Below, one piece after another: positions 1 to 12,200 of a DNA stretch of 22,019 bases. The stretch is from Polysphondylium violaceum. Lineage: Eukaryota; Evosea; Eumycetozoa; Dictyosteliales; Dictyosteliaceae. Under the pieces are notes generated by a model. The model searched no databases and was not told the origin of the DNA. It worked only from the letters and a program-made list of their open reading frames with translations. The position numbers were made by a program, and so were the translations under genes. The stretch spans positions 1 to 22,019 of the forward strand of contig AJWJ01000407.1 of the NCBI GenBank assembly GCA_000277445.1, written 5' to 3'. The first letter of the stretch is position 1, and the number at the start of each line of letters is the position of its first letter.

Positions 1-288
1 AAAAAAAAAAAAAAGAGAAAATGTGAAGAAATAAAATTTTTTTAAAAAGTAATTTTATTTAAATATCTATGTCTTCATTGAAAATTTCAAACAAACCATT
101 TAAATGTACACTCTCCATTTTGATTTATCGTTTATAAAACAATAATGGTTTTTTTTAAATTTTTTTTTTAAAATCTTTTCGTCGTTCGTTTTTTTTTAAA
201 ATTAAAAAAGTTTTCGTTTTTTTTCTTTTTCAAGGTAAATAAAAGGGAGATATCCTTTGACAGATACATAGATATATAAAAGATTATA
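1..288. promoter_or_regulatory. Upstream region of the SHQ1 gene, no gene seen
   Basis: This A/T-rich stretch holds long A and T runs and no convincing coding sequence. A TATA-like stretch (about 273-281) lies immediately before the ATG at 289. The typical amoeba arrangement of a TATA-like box and a T run upstream of the start makes this the likely promoter and 5' leader of SHQ1. The upstream neighbour is outside the window. Confidence 0.45.
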
Positions 289-2088
289 ATGATTGTACCA
301 AGATTTACAGTTGATCAAAATGAAGAATTTATCATTGTAGTCGCTAGAACTCCATACATTAGAGCATCTGAAGCAGATTTTTATTTATTGGGAAATCAAT
401 TCAAATTCTATTGTAAACCTTATTTCCTTCGTTTGACTTTTAGTCATAATATAATAGAGAATGGAAAAGAAAAAGCATCCTATAATGTAAACACACTCGA
501 GTTTACATTTTATTTACCAAAAGAAAATGTTGGTGAACAATTCAATGATTTAGATCTTATTACAAAATTATTGGAAAAGAAATCAACAAACAACAATACT
601 CCAAAGATTCAATTAATCGATGAAAATGATGGTACTAATCTTTCTGAAACTATTGATCAACAATTGGATGATGAAGATAATCAAGATGAAGATGGTGACG
701 ATGAAAATGAACAAGAAGAATGGGAATTTGATCAACACATTGAGCCTGAATTATCTGTATGTATATATATGTGTTGAGGTATTTCTCTTCATTGATATTA
801 TAGAACGAATACTAATGAATGAATTATAGTTGGATGAATTAAAGAATAAAGTATTTTATGGTTTTAATGATTCATATTGCAATTTCTTTAATGGATTACA
901 AGAAGAAATTCAAGATATTATTGATATACCAATGATTGATAGTATTAGTAAAAGTGAAAGAACATTGGTTAGAAAAGAGTTTGAAAATATGAATTTTGAT
1001 GCAGATAGATACATGGAAAGTCATTATATTTTAAAAGATGATATTAATGAGCTTATTAGATACAAAGCTCATTGGGAGGAATTAATTGAAAAGAAAAAGA
1101 AATTAAAAGAAAAAAATAAATGATAAGGATTTGGTTAAACAAGAATCTTCAATTCCAGTACCAGTACCAATAACTAGCACTCAATTTAATCCATCAAATT
1201 TAGAAGATTATGACGATGATGAAGAGGTATTGAATTCAGAAACTCAAATTGATAAAAATGAAACAGATTTGCCAGATGATATTATTTCCCAAATTAATTC
1301 AACTTTAGCCAAAAAGGTTCAGATTGTTAATGAATCTGATGAATCAACAAAACCATCGACCATTACCACAAATACTAAACCAAAACTAATTGTATTTACT
1401 GATGATGAAAGAGATATTATGAAAAATTTACCAAATAAGAGTTGTATGTATTAATAATATTATTTTTTAAGATTTCAATGTTATTAATAATAATAATAAT
1501 TAAATAATCTATATAGATATGATTAGTAATGAAAATTCATTATTATTAGGATTGGTTGATATTATATTTTCATATGCATTTAATTATAGAATTAATCTTG
1601 GAGATTCAAACACTGAATCAGCATGGAATATATGTAAAGTATCAACAACATTGTCTTGTTTAGAAACATTTACAAGTTTATCATCAGTGATTGAAAGCAG
1701 TTTTAAAAGAGCAATAACTTATCCCTTATATCGTAGTTGGAGTCTTTGTGAAAAGGTGTTAGAAGACACCAAAACAATATTTCAATTGGGTAAAAGATGT
1801 TTATTAAAATGTTTATTAGACATTAAAAAGATCTTGGAAGGTCATGATTTTAAACATTATTTAAATAGATTATATATCGATGACTATTGTGTTTGGTTAC
1901 AACATGCAAGTTCAAAGAAATTGAAATCATTAAAATCAAGTTTATCCGCTTTCAAAATGGATAAATCATCCATTGAGTGGCCATTGGAAGCCTATGAAAA
2001 GTTGGTTGAAGAAGAAGGTATGGTTTGGGGTGAGGATTATGAAGAAGAAGGGGAGGAAGAAGAGGAACAGGAAAGATCAATGATGTAA
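289..2088 (+). CDS. shq1: SHQ1 homolog, H/ACA ribonucleoprotein assembly chaperone
   Basis: SHQ1 chaperones dyskerin/Cbf5 before H/ACA snoRNP assembly, which serves rRNA pseudouridylation and, in some species, telomerase. I read exons 289-756, 830-1443 and 1517-2088; the introns begin GTATGT and end TAG. The product would be about 550 aa. Residues 1-100 form the CS/p23-like domain, with the family signature around YCKPYFLRLTF. The SHQ1-specific helical domain follows, with matches around ERTLVRKEFENMNFDADRYM, LPNKSY, LLLGLVDI and YPLYRSW, and the tail is strongly acidic. One oddity: inside the second exon the frame changes by one base at the A7 run 1110-1116. The first frame stops at 1121, while the homologous sequence continues in the next frame. 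No GT-AG pair can explain it, so this is either an assembly error or a real lesion. Family assignment is secure; integrity is uncertain. Confidence 0.9.
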
Positions 2089-2123
2089 TATTTAAATTAA
2101 TAAACTACTACGACTGTACTGTA

Positions 2124-3059
2124 TTAATCTTGACCTATTATTTTAACTTCTCTTTCTAATTGAACACCAAATTGTTGAAATACTGTATTTTCAACCATTT
2201 CAATTGTTTTTATATAATCAGTTGCAGTTGCATTAGACTTGTTTATTATAAAACCAGAATGTTTTGTTGATACTTGAGCTTCACCTACCCCTTTGCCTTT
2301 TAATCCACAATCTTGAATTAGTTGACCTGTAAAATATCCTTTGGGTCTTTTAAATACACTACCACATGAAGGATATTCCAATGGTTGCATCGATTCACGC
2401 TTACTCGTAAAATCTTTTATTTTTGAATCGATATCTTGTTGTTTGACGCCTTTTGTTAATAAAAGTGTACAATTGGTAACAATAAATCCTTTATCTTGAA
2501 TTAAACTTGACCTATATTTAAATTCAAGATCTTTATTACTAAATGTTTTCAATTGGCCATCATTTGTTATGATTTGACAATCTACAAGAATATCTTTTAT
2601 TTCACCACCATAAGCACCTGCATTCATGACTACAGCACCACCCATTGATCCGGGTATTCCACATGCAAATTCTATTCCAGATAAGCATTTTTTAGCTGCA
2701 AACACTGATACATCGATAATCATTGCTCCACATTCAACACTAACAACACTATTATCATTATAATCATTTACTATTGTAATTTTATTATAAAGCAATACAT
2801 TTAAAACAATTCCTCTGATCCCATTATCTTTTATTATAACATTTGAACCACTACCTAGTATGAGTAGGGGTATATTGTTTTGAATGGTATATAGTTTGAT
2901 ATCTAATATTTGTTGTTGATTTTCTATCATTATCAAATAATCTGCATTTCCACCTATTTTAGTTTTTGTATGTTTAAACAATGGCTCGTTTTTTAATATA
3001 TTCTTGTATGGAATAGAAAATAGTGTTGTAAGATCATTTATTATTTTGTCTTTATCCAT
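2124..3059 (-). CDS. murB: MurB-type UDP-N-acetylenolpyruvoylglucosamine reductase (bacterial origin)
   Basis: MurB is the FAD- and NADPH-dependent enzyme that reduces UDP-GlcNAc-enolpyruvate to UDP-MurNAc in bacterial peptidoglycan synthesis. This intronless 311-aa frame is full length for the short, Bacillota-like type II MurB. The FAD-binding PCMH fold shows GSGSNVIIKD at residues 69-78 and the IPGSMGG...MNAGAYGG block at 135-152. The C-terminal MurB domain shows SCGSVFKRP (231-239), LIQDCGLKGKGVG (247-259) and STKHSGFIIN (264-273). The three catalytic positions known for the family appear present: Arg183 in YRSS, Ser234 in GSVF and a Glu in LEREV (301-305). It lies between clear eukaryotic genes, shares their A/T-rich composition and has a TAA stop, so contamination is unlikely. 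Its tail faces that of SHQ1, 35 bp away. No other mur gene is in the window. I infer old horizontal transfer; the present substrate is unknown. Confidence 0.93.
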   Translation of the reverse strand: MDKDKIINDLTTLFSIPYKNILKNEPLFKHTKTKIGGNADYLIMIENQQQILDIKLYTIQNNIPLLILGSGSNVIIKDNGIRGIVLNVLLYNKITIVNDYNDNSVVSVECGAMIIDVSVFAAKKCLSGIEFACGIPGSMGGAVVMNAGAYGGEIKDILVDCQIITNDGQLKTFSNKDLEFKYRSSLIQDKGFIVTNCTLLLTKGVKQQDIDSKIKDFTSKRESMQPLEYPSCGSVFKRPKGYFTGQLIQDCGLKGKGVGEAQVSTKHSGFIINKSNATATDYIKTIEMVENTVFQQFGVQLEREVKIIGQD

Positions 3060-3187
3060 AATTATAATATCTTGCTTCTATAATGAAAAAAAAAATGAAT
3101 TAACCCCATTTAGTTTTTTTTTTTTTTGGTAATGAATAATATCAGATATTTCATGAATAATTATAAAAAATACAATTATAAAAAGAT

Positions 3188-3676
3188 TTATTTTTTTTGT
3201 TGTTTAATTCTTTCAACATATTGTCTATATGTTTCAGGACCAATGGGTGGACTTTGAAGCATTGGTCTAAATTTCTTTTCTTTCATTTCCAATTCTCTGC
3301 CCTTGGTTTCCCAGTAACTACTGCTGGTAAGAGGACCCAAAGCTTCATATTTTACTGGATCAAATGGATAGGTTTTTTGACGATAAAATGGTGGATGACT
3401 AAAGGTGTTACTCTGGAATCCTTGTTCTTTGGTGTATCCTGGAATAGAGATAATAGTTTCATCGATCCAATTTACAAATTTATTTTGACCCATTTGATTG
3501 AAAGCTGTCAAAACTATCAATGACAACAACACTGCCAATAAGGCTGGAAAGAGAGCTCTAAATGTTTCATTGAATGTAATGTTTTTATTTCTTCTCTGAA
3601 CCCGAGCTGGATAAGGACCTGTTCTTCCTTTGTTATAGATATATGTTGTTTCTGTACCTGTGGATGAACGCCTCAT
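3188..3676 (-). CDS. Uncharacterised 162-aa single-pass membrane protein
   Basis: I do not recognise this family. The single-exon frame starts at the ATG at 3676 and ends in TAA. The N-terminal 40 residues are basic and lack acidic residues until Glu37 apart from Glu9 (many Arg, Lys, Ser, Thr). One clear hydrophobic span lies at about residues 41-59 (ALFPALLAVLLSLIVLTAF). After it comes a hydrophilic region rich in Pro, Tyr, Phe and Lys, with a lysine-rich end. There is no obvious cleaved signal peptide. The basic leader followed by one membrane span would fit an inner-mitochondrial or ER protein, but that is only inference. Base and codon use match the neighbours, and there are no low-complexity tracts, which argues for a constrained real gene. 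The head is 128 bp from the start of nothing coding on the murB side: its stop lies 128 bp upstream of the murB start, on the same strand. Confidence 0.75.
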   Translation of the reverse strand: MRRSSTGTETTYIYNKGRTGPYPARVQRRNKNITFNETFRALFPALLAVLLSLIVLTAFNQMGQNKFVNWIDETIISIPGYTKEQGFQSNTFSHPPFYRQKTYPFDPVKYEALGPLTSSSYWETKGRELEMKEKKFRPMLQSPPIGPETYRQYVERIKQQKK

Positions 3677-4172
3677 GTTTTTCTATTTATATTTATAATT
3701 TGGTTGTAGTAGATATAAAAGATTGTATTAAATAATGATATTAGAAATCTATATTTTTTAGATTTATGTCACATTAATTTCAAAAAAAAAAGTGGTGTGG
3801 TTTTGTTTCAAAAAACAATAATAATTTGTGTGAAAACTATTCCAAACTAGGAAAGAAAGGAATTAATAAGTAGGATGTAAATACTCAAAGGTAAACATTT
3901 TCGTAAACTATTAATTAAATGTCTTTTCATTTTTTTTTTTTCATTTTTTTATTTTATTTTCTTTCCTCTTTTAGAATATACGACAATTTCATAGTTATGA
4001 GGGTTGATTTATGCATATGTAAATGGTAAAGGATGACATATTGCCTTAATATGCTTATTCATTCCTTGAGTTATATTATTATTATTATTATTATTATAAT
4101 TATCTATTACACAAAAATAGTATTTGAATAATATTCTAATAAATAAATCACATCATATAGCATTGTTTTGTT
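3677..4172. promoter_or_regulatory. Spacer between the SWC5 gene tail and the 162-aa protein gene
   Basis: About 500 bp with no coding sequence that I can support. It should hold the 3' end of the SWC5 transcript and the minus-strand promoter of the membrane protein gene. It contains T runs around 3929-3960 and a short TAT/ATT triplet repeat around 4074-4096. Confidence 0.4.
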
Positions 4173-5230
4173 TTAAAACTTTTGCTTTTTTTTCATATTT
4201 TCTAAAATATTATTATCTGTTCTTTGTAAAAAAGCCTGTCTTTCTAAATAACCATTTTTTTTTTGACTTTCAACATCATGTTTCATAAATTCATCCTTGT
4301 CTTTGAATTTTTCCCAATCCAATTTAGATTTCTCTAGAGTATTAATTTTTGGAGGCTTATTCATTTTGGATAATAGTCCATCTAAACCTCCTCCCCTATT
4401 TTTTTACAAAAATGAGTTAGAATGAGTAAAATGAGATGATCGTTTCATTGTTAAGCTCACGCCAAGACTTAAAATGGTGCACATATTTTAAATAAGAGAT
4501 ATTAAAAACAATATAATAATAATGTGCATATACTCTACTTTTTAGATTTTGCAGCAGTGGGTTTAGGTGTTGGTGTTGGTGTTTTTAAAGGGTTGGTTGT
4601 TGTCGTTACTTTTTTAAAAACTTCAATCTTTTCACCTGCAAATTCAACATATTGTTTTTCTTGAATAGGGGTGGTGGTGGTGGTGTTGTTGGTAGATGTA
4701 GATGAGGTACTAGTAGTCATAGTGATATTTGCACTGTTGCTATTCTCAGATATCATCTCAGATTTATCATTACTAAGATTTTCATTCGTCGTCAATACCT
4801 CTGTAATCTTTTCATTTTTTAATTCTGATTTTTTAAGAGTATCCTCTTGTTCTTCCTTTTTTTTCATCTCTTCCCATATCGAATCAATATTAAGTTTTTT
4901 GTTTTCTTCTTCTTCTTCCAATTCGTTTTGATTATTAAGGCTAGATCTATATTATTAACAAACAGTGAGGGAGATAGATAGATAGACAGATATATATTAG
5001 TTTAAAATATAACCTTATCTACTATATTACTAATACTAGTAGTAGTGTACATACTTTCTCTTTTTTGACTTTTCATCATTTTTTTTTTTATCCACCTCCT
5101 CTTCTTCTTCTTCAGATGATTCATAATCCTCGTCTTCTTCCTCCTCCTCCTCCTCTTGTTGTTCTGCTATATCTTTATTTAAAGTTGGGATCTTTACAGA
5201 TCTAGTTCTAGTCTGTATAATATTTGACAT
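4173..5230 (-). CDS. SWC5/CFDP1 (BCNT family), SWR1/SRCAP chromatin-remodelling subunit
   Basis: Swc5 is needed by the SWR1 remodeller to exchange H2A for H2A.Z in nucleosomes. Three exons on the minus strand join in phase: 5230-5055, 4946-4539 and 4395-4173, giving 268 aa. Human CFDP1 and yeast Swc5 are about 300 aa. The N-terminal acidic stretch contains DEDY at residues 33-36, like the DEF/Y motifs by which Swc5 holds H2A-H2B. The middle is low-complexity and rich in Thr, Ser, Glu and Lys. The C-terminal BCNT-C domain (about 196-268) begins GGLDGLLSK and carries the hallmark TLEKSKLDW (213-221) and YLERQAFLQR. The exon 2 acceptor could instead be 6 bp further in (first base 4940), which would keep the frame and remove two residues. 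The identification rests on the C-terminal domain, which only becomes whole after splicing. Nuclear location is expected. Confidence 0.92.
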
Positions 5231-6875
5231 TATTATAGGTCAAAATTTCGCAAGGTGATTGTATGTGTTGGCTACTAAAAAAAGATATGAACCAGTATGA
5301 CAAATGGGGGGATAATATTATCGAAAATTTCGATTTTTTTACTATTTTTTTTTAAAAGATGATTTTTATTTTTCAATACAGTTAGAGATCAAAGGGAGGG
5401 AAATATTAAGTAAATACTCATATTCATATATGTTGTGCACAATGGTGGTATAAATAAAAATATCCTTTCAGTTATAGATAGGTTGCCACACCTCACTTTA
5501 GACAAAGAAATATAAAACGATTTTTCCTTTTCCTATAAATAAGTAGTTTATTCCTTTATTTAAAATTATAAACAAATAATAATTTGTTATTACACAAAAA
5601 AATCCACTTTTAAAAAAACGATTTCATAATAATTGGTTGTTTACAATTTTTTGACATCAAATTTTTTCATTTTTTCATTCAGAATTTGCATTAGTTTTTC
5701 AAAAAATCAAATACGATTCTTGTTAAGAGTGTATGTGTGTGTGTTATATAACATAAGATCAAACAACCCCACATACCACTTTAACACCCCGCACTATTTT
5801 TCCACTGTATACATAGAGATAAAACTTTATATCTATATTTTTAGATACAAATCACTCATCACCCATCCATCACCCAATCATTTGGTGATAAAACTATTCA
5901 TCGCCCATATCATCATCGGTCAAGTTTCATTTCATAAAATACCCCAACACTGATTCAAGTCAGATTTATTCAGTTCAAGTTTTAGATATATATTGTCACC
6001 CCCTCAATTCTACTCTTTTGGAAATAAAAAAAAAAGGTAAGCACAGTATAAGGTACCTTTTCTTTATCCAAAAATTTATAGCCATCCTAGTATTATAATA
6101 TACACACATATACACACACAACACACATAAAAGAATGGACACATATGAAGATGGAAACAATAATATGATGGTCTCCCCTTTTTTTTTTAGTTTAACCCTT
6201 TTGTTAGATTTGTGTTAATGCCCACACACACACACAAACACAAACACCATTCAATACCATTACTCGACATATCTAAATGCGCCACCCATTCACGTGCTAT
6301 CTTTTTTATTCTTTTGGATCACCATCCCAATTGAATTCAGGGAATATAGTTTTGGGGTGATTAACACAATAGATTAACTATAATATATTTATATCCTTTT
6401 TAAAACAATTTTTAATCTTTTCTTAAAGAAGAAATGTTGTACTGTGTTTTTTTATTTATCTAGAGAGATCTCTTTTGTGTTTATTAGTATGTATCATTTA
6501 TTTGTTGTTTATCCAAAAGATTTAAAAAAAAAAAAAATAGAGTTTTTTCCATTTTGAACTTTCAACCAACAACCAACATTCTTTTCCAATACAAAAATTC
6601 CAATACTCTATATATAGTTTGATTGTGTTTAGAGGATTTGTGATATCACAAAATAGTAATAATTTAGTAAAAGTGTGTGACTTTCAAAATCAATAAACTA
6701 CCCCTATTAACCACCAACCACCATTTTCTCTAACAAAATATTCCACAAATTATAAATTCATTCATTCACATATTCATTAATTAAATTCATCAGTCGATCA
6801 CTTGTTCATATACACCTACTCCCACTAAAATATCTTTCTCTCTCTATATATTATATACTTACCAAAAACTAAAAA
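5231..6875. promoter_or_regulatory. 1.65-kb divergent intergenic region between SWC5 and the HPDL-type gene
   Basis: I find no convincing gene here; one open stretch near 5633-5953 lacks normal amoeba codon use and any motif. The region holds many C/A-rich boxes on the plus strand (around 5766-5880, 6108-6130, 6218-6260, 6709-6725) and T/A runs. A near-perfect inverted repeat, ATCGAAA-A-TTTCGAT, sits at 5320-5334, and a 10-bp palindrome, AAGGTACCTT, at 6050-6059. C/A- or G/T-rich boxes are typical of developmentally regulated Dictyostelium promoters. Which boxes serve which gene cannot be told from sequence alone. Confidence 0.45.
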
Positions 6876-8394
<1,519 letters not shown>

Positions 8395-8571
8395 AAACAC
8401 TCTTTGTAAAGTTTTAATATATAGATTTTACAAAATATAAATATATAACCCATTCATAGTTTTTTAATTTTTTTTTTTTTAGTACAAGGATCCATCACCT
8501 TTTCCGAAAAATTGTATGAAAGAATGATGTTATCGGGAATTTGTAAAAAATCATCATTAATTTCTACTTAC

Positions 8572-8610
<39 letters not shown>

Positions 8611-9298
8611 CTATATTAACCCTTTTTTCACCAATTTACATGAGGTTCATTCCAACACACAATCTATTATAAATTCTAGCTTGTAAATATAACAATTTCT
8701 ATATAGTGGTGTTTGTGTTATTGTTATTGTTTCTATTGTTGTTTTGAATTCCAATAACCCACCATTTCCATTAGAATAATACTGCAACAACAACCACCAC
8801 TGGTTTATATATAGTCACATCCTATCTATCTAGATATATTTAAACACAACACAACTAATTCCAATTTCATCTTTTTTTTTATTATTCTTTTCTAAAGGTT
8901 AATTAAATTCTATATATATCTTTTTATCTTTACTATCTATATATAATTAACGTAAAGTGTTGGTGTGTGTTTGTGTTTTTTTTCAATACACACACATAAA
9001 CCCCATATATATATATATATATAATATAAATTTATCTTTTAACGTCATCAATAACAACCCTTTAACAAGTTCACTCTTTTCAATTGTGTTTATCTATTTT
9101 CGTATAATTGTTGTTGTTGTTGTTATCGTTGTATTTGTTAGAGAATAATAATAACAACAACTTTCTTGTTAACCTATATATATCTTTTTTGTTTTAATAT
9201 ATTATCTTATTATACAAATATATATCTGACATATAGCGGTGTAGGGTAGGGGTACAGTGTTTAACATCCCACCATATTAGATTTTCATTGAATAAAAA
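8395..9298. promoter_or_regulatory. Spacer downstream of the HPDL-type gene and upstream of the aminopeptidase gene
   Basis: About 900 bp. The first part (8483-8574) is less A/T-rich and looks coding-like (see findings); it may be an alternative last exon or a relic. A 36-base T run follows at 8575-8610. The rest is A/T-rich with a TA repeat at about 9005-9023 and short C/A boxes, and is probably the promoter and leader of the aminopeptidase gene. The start ATG at 9299 has the usual A-rich context. Confidence 0.4.
8575..8610. repeat. Uninterrupted 36-base T homopolymer
   Basis: Thirty-six consecutive T lie between the coding-like patch after the HPDL-type gene and the aminopeptidase promoter region. 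Such runs are common in Dictyostelium spacers and their length is prone to sequencing error. Confidence 0.95.
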
Positions 9299-12200
9299 AT
9301 GAGGAATATATCTCATATTCAATTAAAAGATCTTGAAGAGATAGATGTTGATGATGCTGATCAAGAGTTTGAAATAGATGGTGATGATTACAGAGTTAAA
9401 AAGAAAAAAGAATACTATGAGAGAAGTAAAGTCATGTCTGCTCTTTGTTTAGTTAAGGAAAAGATTTCTTCTTTTTTTAAAACTATAACTTCAACAAACA
9501 CTAGAAAAGCTATTTTATTAGCTTTATTAGCTATTGTTTTTATCTCTTTTACTATTATTATATCATTAGCAACGAAAGCTTCTCGTATGTATTATCTATA
9601 TACATTTATATAATTTTAATAATATATATATATATGTATATTAATATATTACCTTTTTAAAAGATCCAATAAATAATTCAATTTATTCAGATATAAAATT
9701 ACCAGGATGGATTAAGCCTATTCATTATTTAGCACATGTTGAAACAGATTTAACAAATTTTAAATTTAATGGAACCATTGTTGCCACTCTAAATATTACT
9801 AAAGATGAGAATTACATCGTAATTCATTCAGATTCATTAGATATTGAATCTATTTATCTTGAAGCACTTGATAAAGATTATGATTTTAATCAATATCCAA
9901 CTACAACTAATCCAATTAAATCTTCAAATGATTTATTGGTACCTGATAAAATAGTGTATGATTCAAATAATACTTATTATATTTTAACTTTTAATCCATT
10001 AAAAGGCTTGGTTCAAGTATGTATTATATAAATATATATATATATAATGTATTTATTTTAAATATACTAATTAATAATAATAGAAAGGAGATCAATATTT
10101 TAATTTATATTTAAATTATAATGCAAATTTAACAGATTCATTAAGAGGATTATATAGATCAAGTTATAAAGATCCACAAACTAGTCAAACCAAATGGATA
10201 GCACTTACACAATTTGAACCAACAGATGCAAGAAGTGCATTTCCATGTTTTGATGAACCTGCTTTAAAAGCACGTTGGACTATTTGGATGACAATATCAA
10301 AAGAATATCAATCATTATCAAATATGAATGAAAAATCATCAACATTATCCACTGCTGACGACAATCAAATGTTGATCAAATATGAAACATCACCCATAAT
10401 GAGCACCTATTTGGTGTGCATGGTTATTCATCAATTTGATTATAAAAAAGATGAAATTCAACTTGAAGATGGCAAAAATATATTGTTACGTATTTGGTAT
10501 CCAACCTATTTGGTCAATGGCGCATCATATCCATTAGAGGTGGCAAAGAATGTAACCATGTTTTACAATAAATATTTCAATATAAACTATCCATTGGCAA
10601 AGATGGATTTAATTGCTATTCCAGATTTCTCTGCTGGTGCAATGGAGAATTGGGGTTTGATTACCTTTAGAAATACAGATCTTTTATTTGATCCATCCAC
10701 GAGTAGTATTGAATCCAAGGAACGTGTTGCTGAAGTTGTGGCTCATGAAATTGCTCATCAATGGTTTGGCAATTTGGTCACAATGAAGTGGTGGAATGAT
10801 TTATGGTTGAATGAAGGTTTTGCTACTTTTATGTCTTATAAAGCCATTCAAAATAGTGTACCCGATTTTGATACCTCTTTCTACTTTATCTATTCAGAGA
10901 AACAAGTGGGTCAAAATTTAGATTCTCGTGCTTCAACTCATTCCATTTCAAACAATTACACTAGTGTATTGGATATTGAAAGTTCTTTTGATGGAATTAC
11001 CTATAGTAAGGGTGCAAGTGTAATCTCTATGCTTGAATCTATTCTTCAAATTGAAAATGTTGATTACTTTCAAATTGGTATTCAAAACTATTTGAAAAAG
11101 TATTCCTATTCCAATGCGGCCACCAATGATCTTTGGGAATGTCTTTCCAATGCTGCCGGTGATAAACAAATTGTTCCCGTTGATCAATTTATGAAAAGTT
11201 GGGTCAATACTCCAGGTCTTCCAATTATTCATGTTAATTACAAAGATGATTCCTTCCATTTGACTCAAAACAAATATGTTATCGGTGGTAATGCAAGCTT
11301 TGATATTGATGACAGTGTTTGGACTATCTCTTTAGAATCTCAAGATTTCTGTGGTATTAGCACCCAGTTATTTGATCATAAGGCAATTGATATTGCCGAG
11401 TCTACAGATTCAGATTGTCTTGGTTTATTTTTATTGAATCCTCAAGCAAAAGGTTTCTATAGAATATTTTATGATAGTGTTAGTCTTGACAATATTATTG
11501 GCTCATTAAACTCTAAAAATGTCATCTCTGAACATGGTAAAATTCAATTGGTTGACGATTATATTAGTTTTACTAAAGCCAGTATTTTGGAACCAAACAA
11601 GATATTTGAAATTTTACAATATACTTCAAATGTTCAAGAGTTGAATCCTGTATTTTGGAAAACCGTATTCAAAGGACTCACCTATATTTCTGACCATATG
11701 ATTACTCAGTCTTGTCATCATCAACTCCAACTCTATATTCAAAATCTTATAAACAAGGGTCTTTTGGAAAAGATTGACTTTGAAGAGGAACCAAAGAACG
11801 ATAATGAAAAATTACTCAGAAAAGTAGCCATTGCCATGGGTTCCTATTTCGAAATTGAAAACATAAATCAATATCTTCGTGCCACTTGGATGGAAAACAA
11901 AGATACACCAGAAAAAATTGACATTGAATTACGTCCATCCCTATACCAATCAATCGTTAGATCTGGTGGCTATGAAGAATATGAATGGGTCTATCAAATT
12001 TATTTAAATACAAAATCCATCAATGAAAGAGAAGATGCCCTCAGAGCACTTGGTGAACCATCAGACATGAGTTTAATTTATAGATCATTGAATATGTTGA
12101 TCGATGGTTCAGTTAAACATCAAGATTTTGGTGATCTTTTCTATGGACTCGCCACAAATCCCTATTCAATCATACAAAGTTGGTATTTTGTCAAAGAAAA

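Noticed and set aside
2124-3676. murB and the 162-aa gene as an imported two-gene bacterial operon
   Set aside because: They share a strand, but the second protein resembles no Mur or cell-wall protein, has no bacterial signature, and the 128-bp spacer is ordinary amoeba A/T-rich DNA.
5633-5953. Open stretch of about 106 codons on the plus strand in the SWC5/HPDL spacer
   Set aside because: The composition is hydrophobic noise from C/A- and T-rich DNA, with no domain, non-native codon use and no good start context; treated as spacer.
6030-6040. Possible GTAAGC splice donor on the plus strand, suggesting a leader exon for the HPDL-type gene
   Set aside because: No convincing acceptor lies just before the ATG at 6876, and the intron would be about 800 bp, far longer than others here.
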